Of a stretch of 64,000 nucleotides of DNA, positions 42,241-52,724 are shown piece by piece. This DNA is from Paludibacterium denitrificans. GTDB taxonomy: Bacteria > Pseudomonadota > Gammaproteobacteria > Burkholderiales > Chromobacteriaceae. The notes under the pieces were generated by a model, which made no database searches, was not told the origin of the DNA, and worked only from the letters and a program-made list of their open reading frames with translations. The position numbers were made by a program, and so were the translations under genes. How positions within the stretch are numbered: position 1 is the stretch's first letter; every line of letters starts with the position of its first letter. Where the stretch lies: assembly GCF_009707705.1 (NCBI RefSeq), contig NZ_WLYX01000001.1, forward strand, positions 1,302,001 to 1,366,000, written 5' to 3'.

Positions 42241-44879
42241 ATGGATCTGTCTGCCCTGCTCGCCAGCTTCGCCAGCGCCTTCACCCAGCACCAGCGCCTG
42301 CTCACCCTGCAGCTCGAGGCCCCATCGCTCAGCGCCGAATCGTTGTTGCCCCACGCGCTGGACGGCCGCGAGGGCGTCTCCGAGGCCTATCTCTATCAGC
42401 TCACCTGTCTGTCTCCCGATACCCATCTTGAACTCAAGTCGCTGCTCGGCCTGACCGCCCGGCTGGGGGTACAGGAGGCCGATGGCCGGGAGAGTATCCG
42501 CTGTGGCGTCGTCTCGCGCGCCGAGTTGTTGGGCGCCGATGGCGGTTTCGCCAAGTATGCGCTGACCCTCGAGCCGCCGTTTGCCCTGTTGCGCCACCGC
42601 CGGACTTCACGGGTGTTTCAGGATCTGACCGTCCCGGAGATCGTGACGCAGATCCTCCACGAGCATCAGGCCAATAATGCCGTCTTTGCCCAGGTGCAGA
42701 CGCTGAGCTTTCACACCCAGCCAGCCGCTCCCCGCCGGTATTGTCTGCAGTACCGCGAGAGCGATTTCGATTTCATCGTGCGGCTGTTGCAGGAAGAAGG
42801 CTATGCCCGGCGTTTCGAGCACCACGACGGGGAGACGCCACAGGTGGAACTGGTGGTGTTCGACGATCCTTACAGCCTGCCCGCCGCGCCGTTGGAGCGG
42901 GTGCGCTATCACCGTCGTGATGCCACCGAGGACGAAGACGGGCTGACCGACTGGTCGGCCAGCCGTCAGGTGGTCGCCAGTCAGGTGGCGTTGGCCAGCT
43001 TTGACTACCAGCCGGTGGCGACCCAGCACAGCCTTGACCAGAGCCGTATCGATCAGGGGGCACGCGGCGAGACGCTGCAATCCACCTTGCAGGACTACGA
43101 TCCGCAATCGCTCCACTATGCCAATGACGCCGATCAGCTTGGCCAGTATGCCCAGCTGCGCCAGCAGGCACACGATGCCCAGTGCCAAGACCTTCAGCGG
43201 CAGCGGGTCAGTCCGTGGTCTGTGTGCTTAAGCCAATGGTTCCGGCTGGATGATCATCCGGCGCACGAGGGGGACAGCCGTGAGCAGCGTGAATTCGTGG
43301 TTACCCGGCAGACCTTCCGGGCGCGTAACAACCTGCCCGTCGACCTGCAGGGGGCGCTGTCCGGCCTGATCGGCCAACCCGAGGCGGATGCGGCCAAGTC
43401 GCCGTTCGAGACCGAATTCACCGCCCAGCGGCGCGGTCTGCCGCTGACGCCAGCGTATGCACACAGCGAGCTGGCCCGACCGACCTCCCGGGGGGGTACA
43501 GACCGCCACGGTGGTCGGCCCGGCGGGTGAGGAGGTGTATACCGATGCCCGGGGGCGCATCAAGGTGCAGTTCCACTGGCAGCGGCCAGACGAACACCCG
43601 ACCCTCGGCGCCAATCTCGATGACCAGTCCTCCTGCTGGCTACGGGTGGCCATGCCCTCGGCTGGCGCTAACTGGGGGCACCAGTTCATTCCGCGCATCG
43701 GTCAGGAAGTGCTGGTCGACTTCATCGAAGGCGACATCGACCGCCCGGTGATTGTGGGCGTGCTGTACAACGGTAGTCATGCCACCCCGGCCTTTAGCGG
43801 CGCCGGTGCCCTGCTTACCAACAAGACCCTGTCCGGCATCAAGTCGAAAGAACATCAGGGTGGGCAATACAACGAACTGCTGTTCGACGACACCCCCGGC
43901 GAAGTGCGGGCCAAACTCAGCAGCGAATCCGGCAAGACCCAGCTCAACCAGGGCTTTCTGACCCAGCCGCGCACGAACGGCAAAGCCCAGCCGCGCGGTA
44001 ACGGCTTCGAACTGCGGACCGACCAGCACGGCGCGATCCGCGCCGCCCACGGTCTGCTGCTCACGACCGAGGCACAGAACGGGGCCAGCTCCCACAGCTG
44101 GCACGGGAACACGTGCAAAGCCAGCTCGATGCCGCCCTCAACCTGAGCCAAAGCCCGGCCGACACCGCCAGCGCCCAGTTGGCCGACCGCATGGAAACCG
44201 GGCCGGAGGCCATCAATCCGGACAACAGCGCCGCCGGAAAGAAAGACAGCGGCCACCTGCAACACCACGTCGCGGCCCTCAAAGCCCGGGAAGCCAGCAA
44301 CACCGATAAAGAGGGCAAGACCGCCAAAGACCAAAGCGGTCAGCAACCCTTGCTCATCCTGTCCGGCCCGGCCGGTATCGCCAGTGCCAGTGAACAAAGC
44401 CAGACCCTCAGCGCTTAAGCACCAACCTTAACCTGATCGCCCAGCGCGACAGCAACCACACCACCGGCCGCCGCTGGCTGCACAACGTCGGCCAGCACAT
44501 CAGCCTGTTTGTGGCGGGGGTGAAGGACAAGGTGGCGCTGAAGCTGATTGCGGCCAAAGGCAAGGTACAGGTGCAGGCGCAGAGTGGGGAGATGGAGCTG
44601 ACGGCGGACCAGGATGTCACCGTTACATCGTGTAAGGGCAAGGAGGTATTCAACGGTAAGAAAGAAATCCTGCTAACTAGCGGTGGCGCATATGTGCGGA
44701 TCAAGGACGGCAAGATCGAGCTGCACGCCCCCGGCACCGTCACCTTCCAAGGAGGCAGCCATGATTGGAGTGGTCCGGATAGCATGACGATCCCTATGCC
44801 GGTTTTTCCGAATACCGTATGCAAGTCCTGCATGGCTAAAGCTTTTAATCAGGCCAATCCATTGGTGGCAGCCAAATGA
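42241..44879 (+). CDS. vgrG: Type VI secretion spike protein VgrG
   Basis: VgrG trimers tip the type VI puncturing tube and carry effectors. The protein starts MDLSALLASFASAFTQHQRL and has the gp27-like domain (YCLQYRESDFDFIVRLLQEE). The gp5/OB part reads GRIKVQFHWQR, WLRVAMPSAGANWGHQFIPR and GQEVLVDFIEGDIDRPVIVG. A DUF2345-type C-terminal part has ISLFVAGVKDKVALKLIAAK and GTVTFQGGSHDWSGPDSM. Breaks lie at about 43174 (CCAGG), 43226-43233 (GCTTAAGC), a seven-G run at 43491, about 44112, and 44413-44420 (GCTTAAGC). Joined length is about 878 residues. No other type VI structural gene is in the window, so it is an orphan vgrG cassette. Confidence 0.94.
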
Positions 44880-45670
44880 TGGCCCATCTGATGCAAAAAA
44901 ATCCTACTCCAGAAGAGTGGTTGTTCTTGGTGCAAAGCCATTCCGAGGCCCTTGGCTTGTCTTGGCTGGATTTAATCGTCGATCAAGCTGGGCTGGGTTC
45001 TGCATGGCAGTCGCGCATTGATGCTCTCTGCCCCCCAAAGATGCTATTGAACGACACTCCACATGCCGATGCGGCAGAGGAAGGCCCTGTGCTGGTGCGC
45101 GTCAGCCACGAGCACACGGGCTCCGGCCTGCTGAAATTGCTGCACCGATGGCATGGGCAACCAAGAGTCCTGGCGCTACTGAGCCCTTGGCATTTCGAGG
45201 ATCTGGCCAGCAACTGCACGTTTTGCCTACAGGCATCATGGGACAAAGGCCTACAAAAAGGTGTGCTCCGCTATCACGATCCTCGTCTGTTTGGTGCCGT
45301 GGTAGATACGCTGGATGATGTCGGTCGTGGCCTGTTGTTACGTAGTGCGCGGCAATGGCATTGGTTGGACCGCGATGGGCACGCCCGCCTACTGGACGCG
45401 GGACAATGGCACACCCCCTCGCCACAGCAATGGCCTGACGAAGCCCTTTCACTGAAAAGCGCACAAGTCGACACGCTGGCCAGCTGGCATATCGCCGAAC
45501 TCTGGCGACAAAACCACTTGTTGATACCGGACGAATACAACCTGACCTCGGAAGAGGAGCTGATCACACGACTGGCACATGCTCACCAAGCTGCGGACAA
45601 GGCAAAAGTGTGGTCCGAATCTGAACGCCTGCCTTTCGTGGATGCCATTTTGAAAGACACGCGTGTATGA
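44876..45670 (+). CDS. DUF4123 effector adaptor
   Basis: The intact 264-residue protein (MMAHLMQKNPTPEEWLFLVQ) has the DUF4123 pattern, e.g. LLSPWHFEDLASNCTFCLQA, RYHDPRLFGAVVDTLDD and RSARQWHWLDRDG. DUF4123 proteins load a specific effector onto VgrG. It overlaps the vgrG stop and the next gene's start by four bases each, so it is translationally coupled to both, and should serve the Tle1-like effector at 47625. Confidence 0.9.
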   Translation: MMAHLMQKNPTPEEWLFLVQSHSEALGLSWLDLIVDQAGLGSAWQSRIDALCPPKMLLNDTPHADAAEEGPVLVRVSHEHTGSGLLKLLHRWHGQPRVLALLSPWHFEDLASNCTFCLQASWDKGLQKGVLRYHDPRLFGAVVDTLDDVGRGLLLRSARQWHWLDRDGHARLLDAGQWHTPSPQQWPDEALSLKSAQVDTLASWHIAELWRQNHLLIPDEYNLTSEEELITRLAHAHQAADKAKVWSESERLPFVDAILKDTRV

Positions 45671-46245
45671 CTCGTCTATCCACCTTGTTATCGCAGGGAG
45701 CAGTGAGTTTGTTGCTATTGCTGATAGTCCTGACCACCGGCTGTCAAGGCATGGCTAAAGACGCGACCACCGGGATAGATGGCCGAGTGGTCAATGCCGA
45801 CAAAAGCATCCATATTCTCTGGGCAAGGATGAATGGCAGCGGAGTGAGCGGCAGTGGTGGGGATGAATGCTGCATGAGCATCCCGGCAAAATGGAGACCG
45901 GGCATGACCGCAGAAATCACCTGGAAGAAAGATCCAAGTCCGGGGATAAACCCTGACGGATCAAGAAAACCCAATGCCCCTGGTTCCTTCGTAACCCCTG
46001 AATGGAGCAAGTGGATGGATGCCCATGAGAAAAATTACCGGGTCATGAAGAAAACCATTTTCATCTCCAAATATGATGATATTTGCAAGGTAAACTTTGT
46101 TTTCCTCCCCTGCGATGATCCCCGAGTCATTATCGACTGCGATGCCCAGAATAAGCTCTTTCAAAATATGCCCGGCGGGCAGAATTATGATCCGGAATTG
46201 ATTCGTCGCTTAGGTGGGCAAACTATTTGCCAAAAGCCTGCTTAA
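45667..46245 (+). CDS. DUF3304-type lipoprotein, copy 1 (probable immunity protein)
   Basis: The 192-residue protein has a signal peptide with lipobox (LLLLIVLTTGCQG) and a globular domain (GVSGSGGDECCMSIPAKWRP, EWSKWMDAHEKNYRVMKKTI, CDDPRVIIDCDAQNKLFQNM). DUF3304-like lipoproteins are often encoded beside type VI phospholipase effectors; a periplasmic anchor fits neutralising a periplasm-acting lipase (inference). It overlaps the adaptor gene by four bases. Two more copies follow in tandem. Confidence 0.82.
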   Translation: MTRLSTLLSQGAVSLLLLLIVLTTGCQGMAKDATTGIDGRVVNADKSIHILWARMNGSGVSGSGGDECCMSIPAKWRPGMTAEITWKKDPSPGINPDGSRKPNAPGSFVTPEWSKWMDAHEKNYRVMKKTIFISKYDDICKVNFVFLPCDDPRVIIDCDAQNKLFQNMPGGQNYDPELIRRLGGQTICQKPA

Positions 46246-46384
46246 TTATCGTGAATTCCGGTGCAGACCTTAACTCATTCGAGCTGCCATCCATGGGTAC
46301 CAAGCCGATATCTCATCTTAAAATTCATTTGTTCAGGAAACCTTGCTAAATCTGGTTTCGAACCTTCTCATCAGGCACTACGCA

Positions 46385-46943
46385 ATGATCAAACACCATA
46401 TCGCCGTAACGGGCCTCGCCGTACTGGCCGGGCTAACGGGTTGTCAAGGCATGGCCAAAGAAGCGACCAAAGGGGTTCCGGGCCAAGTGGTCAATGCCGA
46501 CAAAAGCATCAGTATTTTGTGGGCAAGGATGAATGGCAGCGGAGTGAGCGGCAGTGGTGGGGATGAATGCTGCATGAGCATCCCGGCAAAATGGAGACCG
46601 GGCATGACCGCGGAAATCACCGGAAGAAAGATCCAAGTCCGGGGATAAACCCTGACGGATCCAGAAAGCCCAATACCTCTGGTTCCTTCGTAACCCCCGA
46701 ATGGAGCAAGTGGATGGATGCCCATGAGAAAAATTACCGAGTCATGAGGAAAACAATTCTCCTCCCCAAATACGAGAATACATGTGGGGCAACATTTATC
46801 TTTCTCCCCTGTGATGATCCTCGAGTCATTATCGACTGCGATGCCCAGAATAAGCTCTTTCAAAATATGCCGGCGGGCAGAATTTTGCTCCAGAATTGAT
46901 TCGTCGCTTAGGTGGGCAAACTATTTGCCAAAAGCCTGCTTAA
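46385..46943 (+). CDS. DUF3304-type lipoprotein, copy 2 (text broken twice)
   Basis: It reads MIKHHIAVTGLAVLAGLTGC with a lipobox and is nearly identical to copies 1 and 3. At about 46621 ACCGGAAG stands where both other copies have ACCTGGAAG, and at about 46868 ATGCCGGCGGG stands for ATGCCCGGCGGG of copy 1. Each is a one-base loss. Whether these are real decay or the same consensus errors seen elsewhere cannot be settled, but both are at motifs that fail all over this sequence, so I count the gene as probably intact (186 residues). Confidence 0.78.
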
Positions 46944-47082
46944 TTATCGTGAATTCCGATGATGGCCTTAACTCATTCGAGCCGCCATCCATGGGTACCA
47001 AGCCGATATCTCATCTTAAAATTCATTTGTTCAGGAAACCTTGCTAAATCTGGTTTCGAACCTTCTCATCAGGCACTACGCA

Positions 47083-47634
47083 ATGATCAAACACCATATC
47101 GTCGTAACGGGCCTCGCCGTACTGGCCGGGCTAACGGGTTGTCAAGGCATGGCGAAAGAAGCGACCACCGGAATAGATGGCAGAGTGGTCAATGCCGACA
47201 AAAGTATCAGTATTTTGTGGGCAAGGATGAATGGCAGCGGGGTGAGTGGCAGTGGTGGGGATGAATGCTGCATGAGCATCCCGGCAAAATGGAAACCGGG
47301 CATGACCGCAGAAATCACCTGGAAGAAGGATCCTAGCCCTGACGTAAACCCCGACGGATCAAAGGAGCCCAAATACCATGGCGCCTTCGTAACCCCCGAA
47401 TGGGAAAAATGGATGGAGGCGCATAAGAGAAATTACCGGGTCATGAAGAAAACTATTCTCATCCCAAAATATGATGATATCTGCAGAGTTAGCTTTGTCT
47501 TTCTTCCCTGCGATGACCCTCGAGTCATTATCGACTGCGATACCCAGAATAAGCTCTTTCGAAATATGCCGGGAGGGCAGAATTATGATCCGGAATTGAT
47601 TCGTCGCCTTGGAGGGAAACGAGTATGTCAGTAA
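47083..47634 (+). CDS. DUF3304-type lipoprotein, copy 3 (probable immunity protein)
   Basis: The 183-residue intact protein starts MIKHHIVVTGLAVLAGLTGC and ends ELIRRLGGKRVCQ. It differs from copy 1 mostly in the region after DPSPDVNPDGSKEPKYHGAF. Its stop overlaps the effector start by about ten bases, so it is the copy coupled to the effector and most likely its direct antidote. Different copies may cover variants of the effector (inference). Confidence 0.83.
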   Translation: MIKHHIVVTGLAVLAGLTGCQGMAKEATTGIDGRVVNADKSISILWARMNGSGVSGSGGDECCMSIPAKWKPGMTAEITWKKDPSPDVNPDGSKEPKYHGAFVTPEWEKWMEAHKRNYRVMKKTILIPKYDDICRVSFVFLPCDDPRVIIDCDTQNKLFRNMPGGQNYDPELIRRLGGKRVCQ

Positions 47635-49699
47635 GACTTGCCCCAATTTACCCTGAGAAGGGTTATTTCCCCACCAAGGTTACCAACGTGCTAGCACAGC
47701 GCCGTGCGCAACAACAGGAAATTGCCGAGAGCTGCATGGAGGAACGCGCCGCAGGCAAACCGGCCCCCTGTAATCAGGTATTGAATATCAGCCTGTTTTT
47801 TGATGGCACGAATAACCATGGCGATTCCGATGATGCGGCTAATCCAATCTGCAGCAGTAATGTTCGCCGTCTTTATCATGCTTCAATCGGTGATTCGAAA
47901 TCGCAGGCTAGCGGCTACTACCGCCACTATATGCAAGGCGTTGGTACCCAGTTTGACCAAATTGGTGAAACGGGTCCCTCATCTGGGGGCTTGAGTTTTG
48001 CCAGTGGCGGCGAACGGCGGATATTGTGGGGGCTGACCCGGCTGATTGACTCCTTGCAGCAAAGCCTTGCCTGTGGATCTCTCGCTAAAAATGAGGCAAT
48101 GGATATCATCCAGAAGATGGAGTTTACCTACGAGCAAAACGGTAAAGGCTTCATGGTGAAAAAGTCCACGAGCAAGGAAGATAGGCGGGCGGCCATGGCC
48201 GAGGGCATGGCCAAGGTGTTACAGGCCAAGGCGGATTACAAGCCCACTATCCTGAAAATAAAACTGTTTATTTATGGCTTCTCACGTGGCGCCGCCGAGG
48301 CCGGGCGTTTCTCTGGCGATTGGACGAACAGATGGAGGGCAACAATTTTTTTGATATCCCTTTGACCGTAGAGTTTCTTGGGGTATTTGATACCGTCGCT
48401 TCGGTCGGCGTGACAGAGTTGTTTCCGGGGGCACAAGGACATATAGATTGGGCCGATGGCACCATGCAGTTACCAGCGCGAAGCTGGATAAAATGTTGTG
48501 CCCATTTGGTCAGCGCTCACGAGCAACGGCTGTGCTTTCCAATGGATTCTGTTGGCACTACCACAGATGGAGCTTACCCATCGTGCGTCAAAGGCGAATG
48601 GGTCTATCCGAGGAGTGCACAGTGACGTGGGCGGAGGCTACTCACCCACGGATCAAGGTAAAGCCCGCGAGGGGCAGGGGATGTTGCTTTCGCAGATTCC
48701 CTTAAACCATATGTACCGGCTAGCATTTAATGCCGGAGCGCCGTTGAAAATCAATTCCGCCTCATTCGACATAGGTAGTAAAGCGGAAAAAGACAAATTG
48801 CAAATGCTCCAGGAGCATGAGCCATGGCGCTTTTTCGATAAAAACGTGACAGATTTATTTAAAGTTGGTCCGGACTTAGCAACACGCTTCAACGCTTGGC
48901 GACATGCTTCCAGATCCGGCAGTAGTCTCATTGAGATCATGAAGAGCCAGACGGCACAGATCAATGCTTGGCGCATTGAACGCTATGCCGGTGGCTTGCA
49001 TGGACACGGTGGTCAAGACCAGGAAAATACCGATTATTTCAAATATGCCGAAGCGGAACGAGAAACCCCCGATTGGGCGATCAAGCAAGAAGAGCAAGCC
49101 GGAAAGCGCAAAGAAGGAACGGATCGACTAGCGAAGTGAAAATACAACAGCAATCCGGTAATGATATGCCTGATGTTGGCCGTGGATATACACCTAATAC
49201 GGCCAAAGAGTACGAACCCACTCAAGATGCCACCCAACTCCGCAAGGGGGCACAAGACTTTCGTGATGAATACTTGGGCAATATTAGTGTTGAATTCAAT
49301 CCACTGGGGTGGGTGGCAACATTATGCACAGCCATATCCCGACCATTTAGCCCTGACTGTACCGGCGATGAACGCGAAATGCTGATCAAACACAGTGAGG
49401 CCAAGTACCTGAAGGTTATCCAAAACGAAAGCCTGATGTTGTTCTACGATGAGCATGTGCATGATTCAAGAGCGTGGTTCATGTGCTGGAAGCTAGGTAA
49501 GTTGGAACCACACGGTTCTTATTGGCGCTATCGCACGGTCTTCTTCACCGATGACGACAACAACAAAGCCGTGATCTGTAAGGCCCCGGACAAGGAAGAG
49601 CCTGAAGACACAGCAGACACAGCAGACACAGCAGACACAGCAGACACAGAATCGCACAATGATTGGCACGATCTCCCACAAACTGATACCGCTAGATGA
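47625..49699 (+). CDS. Tle1-like (DUF2235) type VI lipase effector
   Basis: Tle1 effectors are phospholipases delivered into rival cells. The protein has LNISLFFDGTNNHGDSDDA, the nucleophile elbow YGFSRGAAEA with its serine, and FLGVFDTVASVGVTELFPGA. The acidic segment HSDVGGGYSPTDQGKA and the C-terminal FYDEHVHDSRAWFMCWK carry the expected acid and histidine. Breaks at about 48308 (C lost in GGCCCGGGCG), 48606 (extra A) and about 49137 split it. Joined length is about 690 residues. It follows vgrG, its adaptor and three lipoproteins, the standard effector-immunity order. Confidence 0.88.
49610..49645 (+). repeat. 9-bp tandem repeat, four copies, in the effector C-terminus
   Basis: ACAGCAGAC is repeated four times and encodes repeated Thr-Ala-Asp. 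Copy number could vary between strains without changing the frame. Confidence 0.9.
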
Positions 49700-49807
49700 A
49701 CCGATATTTTACAAGAAGAATGGCAGATGTCTGGTTCCGCTCCGTGGGTAGCAGCTCATGGCGAATAGGGCAACAGACCGCTTCGGCCGAGCATCCGTCA
49801 GAAAAGG

Positions 49808-49834
49808 AAAGAGCAAGGATTCCCTTGCTCTTTT
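49808..49834 (+). terminator. Rho-independent terminator after the type VI cassette
   Basis: AAGAGCAAGG ATTC CCTTGCTCTT is a perfect ten-base stem followed by TTC, about 110 bases after the effector stop. Confidence 0.85.
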
Positions 49835-50291
49835 CATATTGGTTAGCCGACTCGAACAGAAATCGGAAAGCCTCTCAGCCCGTACTGTTCAGCGTAAATT
49901 TTTCCGCCCATTTTTCAGAGTGATACAAGCTCAGCACTGAATTTCATATCCTTCAGGTAAGGGCAAATCCAATTTCAGTTGCTGCATCGTTCTATTTCTC
50001 CACGGTAGCAACCCAAATAGGCTGGCTGTCAACGCCGCACCAACTGCAAATACGGCCCAAATCCAGCACCTATCAGTCAGAAAGTCTTACGTTTTGCTTG
50101 CGCGAGGGCACTGCCAGCGGCAGATTTCGATGCCGCACTGGTACCGCAGTGTTGCTTTTCTGTCTTAACCCCATCATTTTTGCAATTCCAGTATCAATAA
50201 ATCGTACTGGTTTTACACGCCCCGACTTCCCCTTTTGACACAGCCGATGTTGCTTCATAACCTGACGATAGAACATCTATCTCCGGTAAAA
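49835..50291. other. No gene seen between the effector terminator and the XRE remnant
   Basis: I see no supported frame in these 457 bp. The part just before 50292 corresponds in position to the promoter region of the XRE gene of element 1. Confidence 0.35.
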
Positions 50292-50369
50292 ATGAGCCCC
50301 TTTGCCCAACTCCTACATGAATTGAGGATACGTTTTGGCATTCGTCAAGGAGACCTAGCTGAACTGGTG
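50292..50369 (+). pseudogene. XRE regulator remnant cut by the IS21 element
   Basis: The stretch MSPFAQLLHELRIRFGIRQG-DLAELV matches the first 26 residues of the XRE protein at 31272 (MSPFAHLLHALRLQHGIRQA-ELAALL) and then runs into the IS end at 50370. It marks the place where tnsA would begin in an intact relative of element 1. Confidence 0.82.
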
Positions 50370-50425
50370 TGTCAATCAGCGTCGAATTTTGACCAGCAAA
50401 CAGCGTCCAAATTTGACCGAGCAAA

Positions 50426-51163
50426 TCAGCCGTTTTTCCTCCTCTGCTTGAACCGGTAAGAGTCATTTCCGGTTTCCAGAATGTCGCAGTGGTGCGTCAC
50501 CCGATCCAGCAGCGCAGTGGTCATCTTGGCATCGCCAAACACGCTCACCCACTCCCCGAAACTCAGATTGGTCGTGATGATCAGCGAAGTCTTCTCATAC
50601 AACTGACTGATCAGGTGAAACAGCAACGCCCCACCCGATTCGGGGAATGGCAGGTAGCCCAGCTCATCCAGAATCACGGCATCCATCAGTACCAGTTGGC
50701 GTGCCAGCAGTCCCGTTTTACCCTGCTGTTTCTCTTTCTCCAACTGGTTCACCAGGGTCTACCGCATTGTAGAACCGCACCCGTTTGCCCTGATGAATGG
50801 CCGCAATACCCAAGGCTGTCGCCGGTGGGTTTTACCGGTTCCAGTGCCTCCCACCAGGATCAGGTTGTGCGCGGTATCCAAATAGCTGCCACTCGCCAGT
50901 TGCTTGATACGGGCTGACTCCAGCGGGGTCTCTGACCAGTCAATGCCGCTCAGGTCACGGTGCACCGGGAAGCGCGCTGCTTTGAGTTGATAGCTCAGAC
51001 TGCGTGCCTGTCGGTCGGCTTGTTCTGCATCGAGCAATCGTCGCAGCAGCGCCTCTCCCGAAAGGGGGTGCCGGTGAACCTCTGCTTGCAATTCGCGCCA
51101 TGCTTCGGCCATGCCGTACAACCGCAGTGTTTGCAGTCGGGCCAGATGGGAGGACTCAGACAT
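50426..51163 (-). CDS. istB: IS21 helper ATPase IstB
   Basis: IstB is the AAA+ helper of the IS21 transposase. ATG 51163 gives [20 protein letters not shown], then [20 protein letters not shown] and the Walker [11 protein letters not shown]. After breaks near 50815 and 50760 it continues [20 protein letters not shown] (Walker B) and [20 protein letters not shown]. It ends [10 protein letters not shown]. Joined length is about 245 residues. Its start overlaps the istA stop. Confidence 0.9.
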
Positions 51164-52644
51164 GCGCCACCTCCCGCAGGGTATCGTAGCGGTCGCAATT
51201 CGCCACCGGCTCCTCACGGAGGCTCAATGTGTCGGGTGTCTCCACCACGGCCACTCGAGGGGGGCGGGTCAATCGCCGTAACTCGTTCAGTACAATTGCC
51301 GTGCTGGGCTTACCATATTTCTGCGCCAGTTGGCAGGCCACTTCCAGCGTCTCCAGGCCGGATTCACGCGCCACCAGCAGTAGCTCGGCAAAGGCACGAT
51401 CTCCCCGGGCTGTTTAAGGGCCTGCTGACGAACCGCTTCGATAGCGGGAGGGAGGACCCATTCGATGAATGGCCGCCCGTGACGGAGGGCACCAGGTTTC
51501 GTCTCCAGTATCGACAGGTAATGCCGGGGCTCGCAGACCATCTGGTCCCGGCCAAAGTGGCGAACATGGCAGGCCAGCTCCCGGCCATCGGCCACGATAC
51601 GAATCGTGCTTAAGCATTGATACGTACCGAAACGACCTTGCTTACCATTCGGCGGGGACGCTATAACGGTTGCGATCCACCGAGACCAGACAGGTGCTGG
51701 AGACGCGCAACAGATGTTCGACGTAACCGTCGAACGGCATGGTGACCGGTCGCAGATGAGGGCGTTCCACCTTCAGTACATCCGCAATGGTGGCCTCTTG
51801 CGTGGGATGACGTCGTCCCGCCAGTTCTCGACAGCGCTGTTCCAGCCACTGGTTCAAGCCGCTGAAGTCAGCAAAGCGCGGCGTCGGCGTGAATAGCCAT
51901 TCACGGATATTGCCCACCTGATTCTCGACCGGCCCTTCTCCCAGCCTGAAGCCGTGCAGGCTACCGGCTCAAACAGGTAATGATTCGCCAGCGCCAGAAA
52001 GCGGCGATTGAACTGGCGCTCTTTGCTTAAGCAAACACTGTCTCCACCACGGTCTTGAGGTTGTCGTAGACCATCTTGTGCGGGACCCCACCGAAGAAAG
52101 CGAAGGCGCGGCGATGGGCATCGAACACCATCTCCCGGGTCTCGCGCGGATAGGCAACGACAAACATCTGCCGACTGTAGGTCAGACGGAAATGGGCTAG
52201 TTTGATGGTCTGGGTAACACCACCGAGCACCACATGTTCGTAGCTCCAGTCGAACTGACCCACTTCACCAGGAGCGAATGACAACGGGACAAAAGCCTGT
52301 GTTCTGACGATCTTTGTAGCACTCGCATTCCAGGCCCGGACATAGCGCTGGATGCTGTCGTAGGCCCCGCGATAGCCTTCAGCTTGTAGGAATTCGAATA
52401 ATCGGCGAGCCGTACGGCGCTGCGCTTTGGGCAGAGAGTGGTCGAGCTCAAGCCACTGCTCCAGTGTTGCCTGAAAGGCACCCAGTTGCGGTTTGGGTTG
52501 ACGTTGCCGTTGGTAGGTGGGTTCGGCGGTAGTGTTGAGGTATGTCTTGACGGTGTTGCGGGAAAGGTTGAGAGATCGGGCGATGGCACTGATGCTCTCG
52601 CCGTTGACGAGGTGTCGGCGACGAATCTTGCCGATGGATTCCAT
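51156..52644 (-). CDS. istA: IS21 transposase IstA
   Basis: IstA is the DDE transposase. ATG 52644 gives MESIGKIRRRHLVNGESISA with an HTH (ISAIARSLNLSRNTVKTYLN). The catalytic part has GEVGQFDWSYEHVVLGG and AFFGGVPHKMVYDNLKT. Breaks at 52025-52032 (GCTTAAGC), 51640-51645 (GCTTAC) and 51608-51615 (GCTTAAGC) are GCCGGC-type; another lies near 51412. After them it reads QFNRRFLALANHYLFEPVAC and RNRYSVPAEWAGKVVSVRIN. Joined length is about 495 residues. Confidence 0.9.
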
Positions 52645-52724
52645 GCAAAGCACTCCGGGTAGACCTCCGCCTAAAAGGCGGAAGTGTGGCACACCCGGGG
52701 TGGTCAAAATTGGACGCTGATCAC

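Larger units (their letters stand above)
46245..47634 (+). repeat. Tandem duplication of the lipoprotein gene (period about 698 bp)
   Basis: The start codons of copies 2 and 3 are 698 bp apart, and the 140-bp spacers before them are nearly identical (both contain CATCCATGGGTACCAAGCCG). Copy 1 has a different signal peptide and its own upstream sequence. So copies 2 and 3 arose by a recent duplication that included the spacer. Confidence 0.85.
50370..52723 (-). mobile_element. IS21-family insertion sequence
   Basis: It contains istA and istB on the minus strand. The ends are inverted: left TCAGCGTCGAATTTTGACC, right (inward) TCAGCGTCCAATTTTGACC. The left end also has a second inner site GCGTCCAAATTTGACC, as IS21 ends do. 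I find no matching duplication in the flanks (ACTGGTG on the left, CCCCGGA on the right), which fits a deletion or recombination at the IS more than a simple insertion. Exact ends are uncertain by a few bases. Confidence 0.85.

Noticed and set aside
49610..49645. CRISPR array
   Set aside because: The four 9-bp units are contiguous and coding, without spacers. No CRISPR-like repeats were seen anywhere in the window, so a CRISPR-associated Tn7 system is not supported.
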